From Dryococelus australis (lineage: Eukaryota > Arthropoda > Insecta > Phasmatodea > Phasmatidae): a stretch of DNA of 64,000 nt. How positions within the stretch are numbered: the first letter of the stretch is position 1; every line of letters starts with the position of its first letter. Location of the stretch: the NCBI GenBank assembly GCA_029891345.1, contig CM057005.1, positions 60,591,760 through 60,655,759 of the forward strand. The letters run 5' to 3'. Below the pieces are notes generated by a model that saw nothing but the letters and a program-made list of their open reading frames with translations, did no database searches and was not told the DNA's origin. The position numbers and the translations under genes were made by a program. Positions 21,377 through 33,885 of the stretch are shown here, piece after piece.

Positions 21377-22678
21377 TATGTGAAAAATGCAACACCAAGA
21401 AGGATACATGTGATTGAAATGATATTTACACCACAGATTAAGTACATGACGATACACAGTTGATTAGGATTTCTGAACTGTACATGATCTCTATTCTTGG
21501 GAATTCTGTACGGTTTAAAGCCCCCAAATACTACAATCGGAGCCCCTTAACATCGTGGTAGTTTGTATGCGAAACCATCAACAGTGATTGCTGGAGGACC
21601 GTGACGAACAAGCCACCGACCAACCATATCCAAGACATGTTCGATAGGCAACACGTCAGGCGAACGTGTAGGCCAGGGAAGTAATGGTACCCGTCGTTCA
21701 TTGAAGAAGACTTGCACGTTCCTCGTCACATGTGGACGGGCATTGCCCTGCCGAAATATGGCATATGGAATTGCCTGAAAGAGGGGCAGTACCTCGGGCT
21801 CTAAAACCTCCCTGATGTAGAGGTTGCTGTTCAGATTACCCTCGATACGTAGGAGTAGAGATTGCATGTTGTATCCAATGGCGCCACAAATCATCACACT
21901 TGGAGTTAACATGCTATGCCGCTCCAAAATGCAGGCTGCAAGATTGTGCTACGTCTAACATACATGCCGCCATCACTGTAAGACAGGTTGAAGCGGGATT
22001 CGTCCGAAAACACTATATTTTGCCACTCAGCACGCCAACGACAGCGTTCACTTGTCCATTGCAGTTTGAGGCGTTTGTGGTTTCTGGATAATGGAAGCCG
22101 ACGCAATGGTATGTGTGCCACCAGTCCAGCCCGCAGCAGTCTAACCGTTGACGCAGACAGGTCCACGCCCGTCGCAGTGCTCCAGTGTCGAGCCAACACT
22201 GTGGACGAGGCTGTACGGTCCGTTACGGCCATGCGGACAAGATGGCGGTCATCCCGTGCTGTGGTCATACTGCGTGGTTCAGTACCTGCTCGTCGCTGCG
22301 TGCGAATCTCTTCTATCCACTGGTGCCACACACGCATCACTGCCATAGCAGCATGCCCTGTACGAGCCGAAATGTCACGGTATGACAAACATGATTCTCG
22401 GAGACATCATTCTGCCCCGTTTGAACTCACTCACATGTTGATATAGCGCCCTTTGACGTTGACGAAGCATACAGACACGTGCTTTCACTTCGTGCTCTTC
22501 ACTGACTGATATTGGCGTAACACTGACCTTTCGGGTCACACACGAGAGGGTGCTGCTGGGCCTACGTGTTCGCCATCTCTCTGCAATCGTAATCTCTTAT
22601 TGCTGGTACACTGTTCTACACATCCTCCGAGTTGGATTCATTCGGGCCATTCTTTCTAGGTGTTGCAATTTTCACATA
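21377..22678 (-). mobile_element. Tc1-family transposon, nearly full length, inactive
   Basis: 20-bp inverted repeats, TATGTGAAAAATGCAACACC at the left and TATGTGAAAATTGCAACACC in reverse at the right (19 of 20 identical), enclose 1302 bp. This short-TIR layout fits the Tc3-like/Bmmar6-like part of the Tc1 group. The transposase is on the minus strand. Confidence 0.93.
21547..22388 (-). pseudogene. Tc1-family DD34E transposase, broken
   Basis: Two overlapping minus-strand frames. The first (22388 down to 21906, 160 codons) holds the second half of the DNA-binding region (MSYRDISARTGHAAMAVMRV) and the first catalytic Asp in NIVFSDESRFNL. The second (21927 down to 21547, 126 codons) holds SVMICGAIGYN, then FRQGNARPHV and RSPDVLPIEHVLDM. 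Between the QGN and the Glu of PIEH there are exactly 34 residues, the DD34E spacing. The second catalytic Asp is Gly here (QGN instead of QDN), and a frameshift lies near 21910-21925. The N-terminal helix-turn-helix (beyond 22388) is in poor condition. Whole proteins of this family have about 330-350 residues. Confidence 0.92.
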
Positions 22679-24110
22679 CATAATGTATTTTTGCCCAGGT
22701 GTTAATGCCCAATATTCATTTTTAAGTAAATCCTTTACTAAATATACATTTGACTTTTCTATGTTTTATAGACTATCGACTAAGAGATTTTCATGTTAAC
22801 TAACGAAAATTCCACCATTTATTTGCTATATAAAATGTTATTTTTTAGTTTTTCAACAAGACTGTGCAAGTCAAAATTTTAGGTGATCATAAATACGGAG
22901 TATTCATAATGTAAAAAAACTAATTCTTGATTACATGTAGGCCTAGGTCTATCCAAAATTCGATTAAACATTTCAAATGCAAAAGCCACGTAAAGCATAT
23001 TCTTTTACGAATAAACTTGTATCCGAAAGTTTGTCTTTTGATATGTAGGCCTAGTTTATATGTTACGGCATTACGTCTCCAGAGGGAAGAATGAATTTTG
23101 AATGTAAGTTTGTTTGGTTCAAAAGTTAATTGATAATTATTGTTTTCAGTAACTTTTTCTTGCCATTAGTGATGTAATGATGTTAATACGCGTGGTAACA
23201 TATATGTACGGTATGCTGACAGGCACACATAAATGCCCGTACGTTGGGTGCCAAATATGTAATTCAAATGTCGTGTAAATGTATATATATGGGTGTAGGT
23301 GTATAACAAACGTACCTTATACCTTAAGGTGTGATTTGTGTGAGCTAGATGGTGTTGCAGATGAACTGAGTAGGTATGTAACAAGAACTTCCAGCCGGAA
23401 CCTAATTACATATTATCTTATTCGACATCCTCGTCGCATGGAGTAGACACCGATTCATTAATTTTGTTACACCAAAACTTCCGTCCTGGACCACTACCAG
23501 AGTTCTGGAACATCACGGATGGAGGACGGAACAACTGTACTCTTTCTGAATACCACACTTACCACAAGAGATACAATTAGTCAATTTGAAGACAGCTAGA
23601 GGACATAGCACAAACAGTAGTCTCTTTTCCAAAGTATAAAATAATATGTATTCACTACGAGAATAGCACTCTCCAAATAAATTGCATACATTCATGGTTT
23701 ATTGTAAATAATTAAATTGTACTAGAATAGCGATGCTCAAATATTATATCGGATTTAATATTATTTGCAATAAGAATAATATTACTACTGACTTGCACAA
23801 TTATGCACGAAGTGGCCGTAACACAAGTAGTATAACCCTTTGATTGACGCCTGATAAAAAAATTATATACTTCTTTAAAATTATTACTTTCCCATATTAA
23901 TTAAGGTTCACACCAATCTAACTGGGAGTAGGACTCAAAATCAATTAGGGAAACAGGTTAAAAAGTTAAATAAATTCACTAGGCGTCGGTTCAAAATGGC
24001 GTACTTAGCTGTACGTTACTAAAATTAAACCAGTAGCCATCTCAAATAAATCTTTACTTTCTGATACTAAAATCTTTGGAAACTCACACTTCAACATAAG
24101 ATGCAGCAGA
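22679..24110. other. AT-rich spacer
   Basis: No gene or repeat supported. Two TGTAGGCCTAG words (22937 and 23046) are an over-used word in this window rather than a site. Confidence 0.6.
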
Positions 24111-24114
24111 AAGT

Positions 24115-24560
24115 AGGATTGCAGCAGTGTGTGGCCCGCGAGGCAATATTCTTCATAACCTTCCCTAGGTTAAGCACACGGGCCTTGGTACACGGGACAT
24201 GCAGTCTTTATCGTACCACACGTTAAGTCGCGGTAGGCGAGCTATATTAACTTATGCCTCCGGTGTACAGAACGAACAGGCCCTCTTATGTTCTTCTAGA
24301 ACGTCCCCAAGTTTGCTTCTCAATGGTGTGTTATTCAATAGCGACACTCGCATCACTTTCCCTAATTCTGCAATAAAAAAAACCCTACTGGGCCTGTGAC
24401 ACACGTCACGACCCGCCTAGCGGTAGGAGAAGACAATATGGCCTCGTAAGGCTCAGCTATGGCTTAAGGTGACGCTAAAATTGTGGCCAATCACTGGCCG
24501 CTACTTCGTTAAATTATCAGCAAACCCTGTCGCCATTGGCAAGCGTCCTGTAGCCTCGAA
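24115..24560. other. GC-richer block of unknown nature
   Basis: Stands out in base composition from the AT-rich flanks. Contains AGGTGACGC (24467), also found in the two hairpin repeats, and an inverted CCAAT-like GGCCAATCACTGGCC (24483). Could be part of an old LTR or a promoter; no frame or boundary supports either. Confidence 0.3.
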
Positions 24561-24989
24561 TATCTCGGCCATGTAAAAAAACATCATATTGCACACTAGA
24601 AAAAAGCGATAATGATAAAAACAAAATTATTATACCTGACACATTAAGAGTTAAATAAATATTCTGATCATATGAAAATTAGTAAAATCACATTAACTAG
24701 ACCACACATCATAGTAAATAAATATCATATAACCTGATGTCTGAATTAGGATATTACTCATTAAGAATTGTTTCGCATAAATTAAATGGTGAAAACCCAG
24801 CCGTTACAGTAATAATCTACGCGTGATACGCAGTAAAATTTGACTGCTTTACAAAGTGCTCGTATCATGGCGATACGATAACGTTACACAGACTCGTTGC
24901 TGTAACTTGGTGCTATTAGCGTTGTTGTAAGTTACATTATCTTCACGCCATCACAAGCACAAAAAGGGGGGGGGGGATATATGTCAGCT

Positions 24990-25253
24990 TCAAGCGACTC
25001 TCCGTGTGACAATGGTAACCAGGAGCGTGCGGAAGCTGCAGAAACCTAGTTCCGCAGACGTAATCCACCAGGACTTGCCCACAAGTCCCACGAGGTTTCG
25101 GCTCCATTCTCCGATGGTCCTCTTGTTCCGTGTGTCCGCAAGCGAGACGTTCAATGGGGCAGATTGGACGCCATTCTCTGAAGTAGACCCTGCTTCGATC
25201 AGAACAGGGACTCTCTTGTTCGCAAGTAGGTAAGGATGGGTTCTACGGTCCAT
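24990..25253. other. GC-rich block open on both strands
   Basis: About 260 bp of roughly balanced composition in an AT-rich setting, starting 14 bp after a G11 run (24966-24976). The plus strand is open for 75 codons (25006-25233) and its stop is overlapped by GTAGGTAAGG, which contains an AG|GTAAGG donor-like site. The minus strand is open for 87 codons (25253-24990). Neither translation matches a family I recognise. Possibly an exon or a gene-derived repeat; strand undecided. Confidence 0.35.
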
Positions 25254-25698
25254 GATGATGGGCTCCTATGTGCCAGCGGTGCAAGCCCCTCAGCATTACA
25301 GTCTATTCGCGGTTTCTTCAACCTTTTCGAACCAAACCTTTGAAAAATCTCCCGATGTATGACGTGTTTAGTTATTCCCAACATACGTAATATATTACAA
25401 GCGTTTTATACTTGTGTTCATAAAATTTATATTTTTCTGTTACATTGAAATGTTAATCATATTTTATCTATAAATTATAATTCTTCATTTATAAATAATT
25501 TGAATTAAAAACAGTGAGAAAACACGTGTGTTGGTAGTGACTATTAGAAATAGTTCTTATACAAAATACATTTACACTGAGCGTGCACGTATTCAGTGCG
25601 CTGTCCTTTGGTGTAATTCCCTAGACTTGGTTAAGCTTAGTTTGCACGAGGCGGAGGAATATCCTGGAAATAGAACTTTAGCAGGGCTTCAGAAAAGT

Positions 25699-25940
25699 AT
25701 AGGCTGTTCACGGCAAAGTGAGCACTTTTGAAAGCTCTCTCGTTTGGAATAATAGTCGATAAACATATTTTATTGTAGCCTTGGAGGTTAAATTCAGATT
25801 GCGGTGGAATATATACACTATATTTATTATTTACATACTAGTATTTATTTGAAAGGTGGTTAAATAAATAATAAACCATGGGCGAAAGAATAAAGTAACT
25901 AGGGCCTCAAAAGTGGTCACTTTACCGTGAAAAGCCTATA
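25699..25940 (+). mobile_element. MITE family B, copy 1 (complete, TA-flanked)
   Basis: Left TATAGGCTGTTCACGG and right CCGTGAAAAGCCTATA are mirror images, giving TAGGCTG-type termini flanked by TA. At 240 bp it has an interior different from family A: GCTCTCTCGTTTGGAATAAT, TAGTCGATAAACATATTTTA, GCGGTGGAATAT. The outer 35 bp are shared with family A. This copy gives the best view of the ends. Confidence 0.88.
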
Positions 25941-28081
25941 GGAAGTAACGGCGAGTGGATTACAGACCATATTTTACCAGCGTAAATACGTCGTTGAAAA
26001 ATATTTGTTGAAATACTCCGCTACAAGGCAGCGCTTTGTAAAATGCTCGGATTTCAGTTTTGCTTGTTTGAATCTACACTAAAATTCCTAGCAGTGCTAT
26101 CTAAAAGTACACGTAGATGTAACTAAGAAGATACTCGGTATATTATATTTGCAGAAAATGCAGATTGAAAAAACAGGTAAAATGATTAATTAAGGCGTTA
26201 GAATAGAATCAAGTATTATATTATTTCTGCGTGGAAAATGAAAATGTAAGAATTGGTATAAAAGTATTAATAACTTATGCGAATATTCTAAGAACATTAA
26301 ATCCTGAAGAAAACGCTAGACAAAATACCTAAATCCTGAAGATTATATTGTTCATGATGTTGAAACAAAACGCACAGTAAAATGGGTTAAGAAAATTTCT
26401 AATCCTTCGACGCAATGATTATATAACTATGAGATCTACAAAGTGAAATTAATGTAATATCCACAGATGTACTCAAATGACGATGCAAATTAAAACGATC
26501 GTAATGTTAAAATAACAGTAATATTTTATAAAAATTAATATTTTAAGTTTTTAAAAATAATTTTTAAAATTTATTGTTGTATGCCATAGTAAACTGACAC
26601 TGGCATGAGGGCTAGTGCCTTTAAACCAGACGAAAATAAATTATATATGACTTCACACCAGATGACACAACCACATAATATTTCTACATAACAGTCCCAA
26701 ATAATAGTTTTGTAAAGAGACCTTATGGATATCACTGACACCCCTGTCTTTCCAGCTTTCCTCTGCAAATTTTGGTGCCCACAAACTAGGTTTCATTTTT
26801 CAAAGTAACGTATTCATTAATAAAAAATATTTTTAATTAAAACGTGTGGAAATTTAATTAGTCGTAAGAAATAGTAACCTTTAATTCTTTCAGGAGATAA
26901 TTTTGGTAACATATAATTAGTTTACAGACTTAAAGGCTGAGCACATTTTGATATATGAAACACAGAAATAAGTGTAGTCAGGAACAGAACTGGACGAATT
27001 TGTGCAAAACAGAATCAACCGACATGTGACTCGATCTGAGATATTCAGTTTCAATAATATTGTTTAAGTCTTGGTTCAACTGCGTTCTGAAGTGGTGACG
27101 TAACGCATTCAACAATATATATCTCATTTTTATAAATAAATATAATTTCTTCCTTTTCTCTAATTTGTGCTCATGTCAGCTTCGACAAAGTAGTTTTAAT
27201 CTTTGAAGTCATTGTGGTGTATCTATATACAGTACTTAGCACCTAACGTAGATTTAATGAGTGTACTGTAAACGCGAATAACAACAGCGTCCAGTAAAGT
27301 AACACATCTCTTATATTTTACAAACAATTCTTTGGAAATTAGTTGCCGAAGATTATCTTTTAACTGTACAGCTGAAATATAGTATATTTACAGTATATTA
27401 TTTCAGAAAACATACAAAATTTACATACGTAGCTCAGTGTTTATTATAAACTTAAAGTCGACAACACTTGCTTGTTAGAAATAAATAATAGTTTTCACAC
27501 CCAACGCAAAATTTTTGTGGAATTTATGCTAATAGATTTGTAGTGCCACAAAAATAACTTTGACAGCCAATTTTCAAAGAATAACTTGTATATTCCATTC
27601 GCTGTTACTTCCAACTTTTCCGAAGCCCTGCTGAAGTTCTACTTCCAGGATATCCCTCCGCCTCATGCAAACAAAGCTTATACGAGTCCAGAAAATTACA
27701 CCAAAAATACAACGCACCTCACTCGTGCGCACTCGGTGTAATAATATTTCGCATATGGGCTATTTGTTTTCAGGCCTTACGAACACACATATTTTCTCCC
27801 TGTATTAACTCATATTAATTATAAATTAAATACCATGATTCATAGCTGAAATATGAATAAAGTTCTAAGTAAACCAAAAATAAGGAAATTTTATGTTTTT
27901 ATTTTCAAAAAAGTAGAAACCGCTTGTGCTACATAGCATAGTTATACCTGGTGTGATTTTTCAAAGTTTGATTACAAAAGTGTGAAGAAACCGCTAACGT
28001 ACCATACAAATAAAATATTTTTACAGTGAATAAGAAAATTCTCTCGTGTGGAAGTCGTCATTTTTTTGTTGAGGCTATATG

Positions 28082-28082
<1 letters not shown>
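25941..28082. other. Long AT-rich spacer
   Basis: No gene or RNA supported. Contains one dispersed short repeat (see 27946-28000). Confidence 0.6.
27946..28000. repeat. Short dispersed repeat, copy 1
   Basis: ATACCTGGTGTGATTTTTCA then AAGTTTGATTACAAAAGTGT is shared with 51811-51866 (ACACCTGGGGTAATTTTTCA, AAGTATTGATTCAAAAAGTG). Only about 55 bp is recognisable, possibly one end of an unidentified element. Confidence 0.55.

Positions 28083-28156
<74 letters not shown>
28083..28156. repeat. (TA)n microsatellite
   Basis: About 74 bp of nearly pure TA with one C interruption near 28096. Confidence 0.95.
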
Positions 28157-28159
<3 letters not shown>

Positions 28160-28183
28160 CACTCTCATAAACTGCTGCTATAC

Positions 28184-28610
28184 GCTCTTCGTGGTAAAAT
28201 GAGAACTTCTGAAAGTCCTACTTAAAATCGACTTTGAATGCACGTTATGACGTCGCGTATACTTCCACCATACGTAAAATTAACATAGTTATAGGCCTCA
28301 TCACTTTATTCACGCGTCGGTAAAGTGAAATTGTGAAATTATTGGAAAAGTACATACTTAATAAATTTCTTTCAATTTTACACTCCGATGAACAAAAAAA
28401 AACAGATAGCGAAAGAAATAAATTACGTTATCACAAATGGTTACCTAACACTTTTTATTCTACGTTAAGACATGGAACTACTTTCCATCTTTCGTTATCA
28501 ACTTGACTGGGTATACGTGTTTCAGTGCACCCGTTAAAATATATGCCATAAGGGCAGTGACTTTTTTATAAGGTTGATTTCAAAAGTGCTCAGTTTATCG
28601 TGAACACCTT
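28184..28610 (+). mobile_element. MITE family A, copy 3 (complete)
   Basis: From CTCTTCGTGGTAAAATGAGA to AGTTTATCGTGAACACC. The interior follows the family (ATCGACTTTGAATGCACGTT, ATAGGCCTCATCACTTTATT, CTACTTTCCATCTTTCGTTA, GGGCAGTGACTTTTTTATA). The outer inverted repeats are more diverged than in copy 1. Confidence 0.88.
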
Positions 28611-29748
28611 TTCAAAAAAGAGTTGTGTCAGTTTCATCTAGAAAAAGTTTAATGTTTTGAAGGACCGACTAGGAAACCTTCCTGCAAGCGGCCTTCAAGG
28701 TATGACTAAAAAGTTAAGGCCAGTTATGGAATATATTACCATGAAAATTTGGTTAACAATTTTCAGTAACTATTAAAAAATTATTAGATAGAAAGAACAG
28801 CAGTTTAAAATACTACAACAAATTCTATCAAATTGTAAATCTTGAATATTACAATTCATTTTTACGCAAATTGAATTAGAGAATGTAACAGATTATAAAG
28901 AGATTTAACACACCAGCTTTATAGAGAATTAATCCAAAGCGATAAAAAAAATGCATATCACTGTTGACGTGCAACATTTCCTTTCGAAAAACCTCACGAA
29001 ACCCAAAAAGTTTATAACAGAGCCACATTAATCTAATAAAACAAACTATATTTACTAAATCCAACAGTAAGAACACATCTCATTTGTCCTACCTGATGCC
29101 ATCTGGAAACAAAATTTGTTGCTTCCAGCAGTGGGTGGATCCCCTACTTGGGCAAGGAAACAAATTTAAAACTATACCTGCATGTAGATCAGATTATTTT
29201 CATAATATGACTGGCGCTCATAATAAGCTCTATATATATAAGACAAAATTAATGGTTGAAAATTATTTTGTTGTCACAGCAATATTGATAAATGCATTTT
29301 TACACTTTTGGATATAATGTAGCTTTAAGCAACTCGGATAATTAGATAACGTGGATTTTCGTTATCATATGACTTATGTACAGCCTGAGAAACTATTCGC
29401 AAACGTATCACACCAGTATAAATGCGCGTAGAGAAATCTTGACTAGTTGTTTTACACCGATAAATCCATGGTAGTGTTACTATATTTCCTAAGAAAATAA
29501 AGCTTTATGGCTCCACGCTCCACATTCCCATATTTGCAGCCTGATATGTGTTTATTTCCATCCTATGTACATAAATGTTGAAAACTTACGTTTCAATGTA
29601 GCAAGTTTACTAGACTTGTTTTTAAAATGAATTTAGGTATAACTTCAAACATTACAAAATATCACCCACGTTCCTAATATTAACTCCTATAAACTTACGT
29701 TAGTGAAGTCTGGATAAAGTCTTGCGTGTAGTATATCTTTGCATGTAA
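28611..29748. other. AT-rich spacer
   Basis: No coding or repeat signal supported. Confidence 0.6.
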
Positions 29749-30060
29749 AGGTTGTTCACCACAAAGTGAGCACTTTAGAAACGAACCTTAGAAAAAAAAA
29801 CCAACGTTCCTGCATGCATAAGCTTAGAATCATTTCTTTCGCTTTCTGTTTTGTTTAATGCACCGAAGTGTAAAAATGAGCATATATGTAAAGTATTTAC
29901 TTTCTTTATAATATCACAGCTTCACTTGACCGACGAATGAATAAAGTGGTGAGGCCCATGGCGGTGTTAAGTTTACATAAGGTGGCGGAATACACAACGT
30001 GTATACAAATAGATCTTAAGCAGTGCTTTCAAAAGTGCTCATTTTACCGTGAACAGCCTA
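29749..30060 (-). mobile_element. MITE family A, copy 4 (inverted, internally shortened)
   Basis: Runs from AGGTTGTTCACCACAAAGTG to GCTCATTTTACCGTGAACAG, then CCTA. At about 310 bp it lacks roughly 100 bp of the end marked by CATCGTTACC-type sequence in complete copies. The family word GTGAGGCCCATGGCGGTGTT shows the minus orientation. Confidence 0.87.
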
Positions 30061-30874
30061 CAAGAAAAGATTTTCAAGTAAATACATATCGAACTTACGC
30101 AAATTAAACTGTAATAATATGTATTAGTTACAGAAAATACAGATATACTATACAGCATACAGCAGTCTATATTCTCTGTCTTTAACATATAAAATAAATA
30201 TACCTGCAGAATACAAAGAACTTTCTGTCTGAAAAGTAGCGCACAAATCTATTGAAACCTTTCCAGTGTTAATAATACACTAGGCTCTTAATATAAGGAA
30301 GGTATTTTTAGGCAACAAGAAATTATTTCTGCTGACATCCGTTAAATTTCACAACGCACAGCTTGAATGACGAAACTAAATCAAACGTAACTGTGCGAAA
30401 ATTAATGTTGTGGTTATTCAAATAACGAATGTGTTTGCCCACACATGTTTATAGCACGGTAGTCGATGCGGTTTAATAAATAATAATTACGTAATTAAAA
30501 TTGTAATATTCTTTTGGAAAATGCGAGCGAATACCAAAACTATGAATATTGCATGCTGCGCGAAAAAAAAAAAAAAACCTAGAAGGGGAGAGAGAAAAAA
30601 TTCAGAGAAATTTCCCACCATTTAAAAATAAAATTACGAGGTCCGGGAAAATCACAGTTCACAATATTTCTTCATTAGAAAGAAAACTAAAATACCTTTT
30701 GAAAGTCTGGCATTAGTTTCTTTGGATTTTCTCTATTAGGCCTATATGTATATAACATAGAGAATCCTATACTGTTAGAAAAAAAATTAAATATATAATT
30801 TTTTTGTTCTTACCTTAAACTATTTTGCAATGCGAACTAAAATGTTCCCTTGGTTAAAAATACTTTTAACTCTG
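30061..30874. other. AT-rich spacer
   Basis: Contains an A-rich tract (30559-30577). No gene supported. Confidence 0.6.
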
Positions 30875-31217
30875 TTAAACCCTTTTTGTGGTTTTTATAA
30901 ATGCATATTTACTAACTTCAGACCCACTTTAATTTACGGTTTTAGTTGTTGCAAACAAAAAAAGTATGATACACGCTGTACTTAAATCGACGCAACACTT
31001 GTTTCGCGGTCACAGCCAATGAATTGTTTGTAGGCTGTGTTTGGCTACAGTAAGTTATGTGAACCAATTGTAACCTAGACTAGTAAGACGGTTAGGAAAT
31101 AATTTACCTACATGTAAGATCATTGGTCATTGGGCTTCGCAGCGTGCAGCACAGACCAAAAATTACCTACACGTGCCCAATATACACAATTGTGTACACT
31201 GGGTCTGAATGCGTTAA
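30875..31217 (-). mobile_element. piggyBac-like MITE with TTAA ends, copy 1
   Basis: A 335-bp element between two TTAA sequences (30875-30878, 31214-31217), the target site of piggyBac elements. Read on the minus strand it starts CGCATTCAGACCCAGTG, followed by the palindrome ACACAATTGTGT and CACGTGTAGGTAATTTTTGG. Near the other end lies TTAAAGTGGGTCTGAA, an inner inverted repeat of TTCAGACCCA. A copy in the opposite orientation is at 38639-38990. No coding capacity. Confidence 0.78.
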
Positions 31218-32202
31218 CTGGAATTATCTCTGATTAGCAATTCTTGTTAAAATTCTAATTTCATGTTTTTTAGAACGGTTTCGTTACTACAATACTCTCC
31301 AGACTTAGAATCTCTTTTTTATTTTCTGTGATTTTGCTCCAGGCTTCCAATTTTGCACGTAAATACACAAACAAATAACACAGAAGATCATACTTACCGG
31401 CACTAATGTGAATATTGAACATACTGCACCGCTGTTAGTTTTTGTATTGGCCCTTTCTTCAGAAAACTTCACATGAAATATGTTTTATTATAACAGAAGT
31501 ACATATGATGTATCTACATACAACTTTTTTTTCGTCGAGTCTAGCTGAATATCAGTGCAAACTTATCAAAATAAAAATCATAGGTAGTTTCCGTCGTTAC
31601 ATGTGGCAAGCAAGAATGTCTTCATCAATTGGTGACGTTTTTTTTAGAGCTATGAAAGCCATTATCTATTAGGCGGAGATTAACTGCCATTACTTTGTCT
31701 GGCCTTTTCTTGGCTTATCGCTTAATACAAATAGCCTCCCCACGTATACGAAAATTGCCTCTTAATTGGTGTAAGGTTTCCCCTCATTTAGTCAGAAGCC
31801 AAGTTTATGGATTAAAGTTAACGTTTACTTCCAACCTTAACTTAAGATTACCGCTTATTATTACACGTATCGTATATCAAGAACTAACCTAGAAAATGTC
31901 CGAGAAAATAAAATAATGTAAAGGGCAACAAATACATTCAGTTTTAATAACGCTATGAAAGATTGCCTTTTGATAATAGATCATAACCTACTATTTAACT
32001 CAATTTTGCCTACCAAACGTACGCATGCCTAAAAGTTTGTGACTTTGTAACGTAAAGATATTCAAATAAAAAAATAAAATATATATCTACTGTCTTTGCA
32101 ATGGTTGATTTAAGTTACATTCCAAAAATAAATTAATTGTTCTCTTAAAATATTACCGATTATGTAAACTTACTTACGTACAGATCAACTATGGAATATC
32201 AG

Positions 32203-32204
<2 letters not shown>
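31218..32204. other. AT-rich spacer
   Basis: Two open frames (31442-31672, 31695-31892) show no domain and no codon pattern that would support a gene. Confidence 0.55.

Positions 32205-32256
<52 letters not shown>
32205..32256. repeat. (TA)26 microsatellite
   Basis: Uninterrupted TA run of about 52 bp. Confidence 0.95.
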
Positions 32257-32261
<5 letters not shown>

Positions 32262-32473
32262 CATATATCATGGTATGTATCCACATTTTTCACTAAATAT
32301 TATGTTTTGCTTCTAAACTACCTCTACAGAAAATTGCAAAAATATGAACCAAAATTTAAATAGCTTGTACGAATGCCACCAATATGGAAGCCATATACGT
32401 ATAAGTTTTTTCATTTTAATTTTAATTTCCCGTAAAATAGTAATTTGCTGGAATTCTTATCGTTACTGCAAGA

Positions 32474-32687
32474 ATAGGCCATCCACGGTAACATGAGAAC
32501 TTCTGAAAGCGCTCTCATTTGATATAATAGTCAATAAATACATTATATTTTAGCCTTAGACGTTAACTTCTGAGTGCGGTGGAACATGCCATTGTGTTTA
32601 TTACTTGTGTTGCAATAGTTATTTTAAAATGTCGTGTAAGGATTAAAAAAAATGGCTGATAGGGCTCACTTTACCATGAACAGCCTA
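32474..32687 (+). mobile_element. MITE family B, copy 2
   Basis: TAGGCCATCCACGGTAACAT at the left, TTTACCATGAACAGCCTATA at the right. The interior matches family B: GCGCTCTCATTTGATATAAT, AGTCAATAAATACATTATAT, GTGCGGTGGAACAT. About 212 bp. Confidence 0.87.
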
Positions 32688-33314
32688 TAATAAGTTTGGG
32701 ATGTACCAGAACGAACCCGGGGGGGGGGGGGGGCAAATGTTGGAGAACGCGCAGTGGTAAACTTCTGGCAAAATGTGTCGAGGTAATAAAGAACTGAAGA
32801 GAATTATGGGGGCACACCTTCTCCTTTCTTCCGTCCTTTTCTCTCTCTACTTTGCACATTCCTTTCGTCGCTTTATCAGCCCCTTGACACATAAATGTGT
32901 CTAAGGCACGCAAGACAAATGGATTCACCACGTTATGCTATCTCCCATTCGTAAAGAAGCCCTTGAAACAATCTCTAGGACCAAAGTACGAACGCCAAAA
33001 ACAAGGCGACGCTTAAATAGCAAAAAAAGTATTACTTTTGAACAGTTAGCAAGAACAGTATTTACTAACATTTTATGAAAGTACTGTACATATTTCAATT
33101 TAGCTTGTGATATTACTACCTGATATCTGGTCGGTAATTACTTCCGCAGGGTAGCTGAAAATAAATCCCCTGATATTCTACCTCACCTACTCAATTTCCA
33201 ATTAAAAGCACACGAAAAATGTACAACAAAACAATTACATGCTGAACTACGAAAACGGTTATTTCATATACATATATAAATTAAGTTGTAATGCCCCAAC
33301 GTGTACACATATCT
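32688..33314. other. Spacer with a G15 run
   Basis: G15 at 32719-32733, followed by a GC-moderate patch (32740-32940). No gene supported. Confidence 0.6.
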
Positions 33315-33716
33315 AAAGGCTGTTCGCGTTAAAGTGAGCACTTTCTAAATCAAGCTTATAAAAATGTCACTGCCCATGCATGCATATATTTTAAAGGGCA
33401 CACCGTGTGATATGCGCCCGGTAAAGTTGGTAACGAAGGATGGGAACAGTCCCATATATTAACGTCGAATAAAAAGTGTTGGGTAACCATCTGAGATCAA
33501 TAAAATTATTTCTTACACCTAAGTGTGTAAAAATTATAAGATTTATAAAATGTTTTCTTTTCTAATAATTCACAGTTTCACTTGACCGACGCATGAATAA
33601 AGTGATGAGACCCATGGCAATGTTAATTTTGCATAAGGTGGAAGAATACACAACGTGAATACAAGTAGATCTTAAGCAGGGCTATCAAAAGTGCTCACAT
33701 TACCGTGAACGGCCTA
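33315..33716 (-). mobile_element. MITE family A, copy 5 (inverted)
   Basis: From AAAGGCTGTTCGCGTTAAAG to GCTCACATTACCGTGAACGG, then CCTA. About 400 bp. The interior read on the minus strand gives the family order, ending in TGGGAACAGTCCCATATAT and GGGCAGTGACATTTTTATA-like sequence at the low-coordinate side. Confidence 0.88.
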
Positions 33717-33885
33717 ATCTAAGTGTAGACAACAAAACAACTTCAAGAGCGACATAAAAAAAAAACATAATTTATTGTAGCTTAATGAATACTTGTTTAT
33801 CAGCGTCTGTGAACAGATATGAAAGTACACGCAATTACCATATTCTAAACGACTTGCAAAACAAAGTTTTGTACGTACATCTATA

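Noticed and set aside
21900-22446. Plus-strand frames of 60-150 codons within the Tc1 element
   Set aside because: Antisense shadows of the minus-strand transposase.
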